NCBI GenBank assembly: GCA_013153795.1
Contig: JAADDV010000149.1
Coordinates: 1-12,994 of the forward strand
Origin: Aquificota bacterium
Lineage (GTDB): Bacteria > Aquificota > Aquificia > Aquificales > Hydrogenothermaceae
Length of the DNA: 12,994 nucleotides
Direction of reading: 5' to 3'
Shown here: positions 12,969-12,994 of the stretch, piece by piece
How positions within the stretch are numbered: the stretch's first letter is position 1
Layout of the letters: every line of letters begins with the position of its first letter
Program-made: the position numbers and the translations under genes
Notes under the pieces: model-generated
Database searches by the model: none
Told to the model about the DNA's origin: nothing
What the model saw: only the letters and a program-made list of their open reading frames with translations

Positions 12969-12994
12969 GGATAGCATAACCTTAACATTAAGCA

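Overview
The window reads as a piece of the core chromosome of a thermophilic bacterium. The best guess is phylum Aquificota, family Hydrogenothermaceae (Sulfurihydrogenibium/Persephonella-like). The DNA is AT-rich (about one third G+C by eye), and coding is dense with strong AGGAGG-type ribosome sites and several TTG starts. Thermophile-associated genes are present: a type 4 iron-sulfur uracil-DNA glycosylase, a very long ClpB, and a tryptophanyl-tRNA synthetase with a Thermotoga-type four-cysteine motif. The lineage is inferred from protein style, not from a database search. I see no phage, transposon, CRISPR, toxin or tRNA/rRNA sequence.

Layout. 1-1076 (+) is the 3' part of bioA. It converges on clpB (1111-4122, -) across a shared palindromic terminator. 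A 305-base AT-rich divergent region (4123-4427) holds candidate promoters for clpB and udg and a 12-bp-arm inverted repeat. Nine genes then run on the + strand: udg, pyrF, rpoN, hpf, rplM, rpsI, argC, hisZ, slyD. rpoN and hpf overlap by ATGA. A good sigma-A promoter precedes rplM-rpsI, a small hairpin terminator separates rpsI from argC, and argC and hisZ are 10 bases apart. slyD converges on trpS (11647-12897, -) across a second shared terminator.

Functions. Three themes recur. Proteostasis and ribosome upkeep: ClpB disaggregase, SlyD prolyl isomerase, long-form ribosome hibernation factor HPF, ribosomal proteins L13 and S9. Small-molecule biosynthesis: BioA (biotin), PyrF (UMP), ArgC (arginine), HisZ (histidine). 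Information processing: RpoN (sigma-54), UDG (repair of deaminated cytosine), TrpRS (tRNA charging).

I find no wholly new system. The points worth a second look are departures inside familiar proteins. ClpB has a coiled-coil insertion in its N-terminal region, an internal ribosome site likely to give a truncated isoform, and a duplicated UVR-like middle domain. TrpRS has a Cys-x21-Cys-x6-Cys-x2-Cys motif and an extra segment of about 90 residues. HisZ keeps an anticodon-binding-like tail, and RpoN has a divergent region I. Two annotation starts should be moved (udg and trpS).
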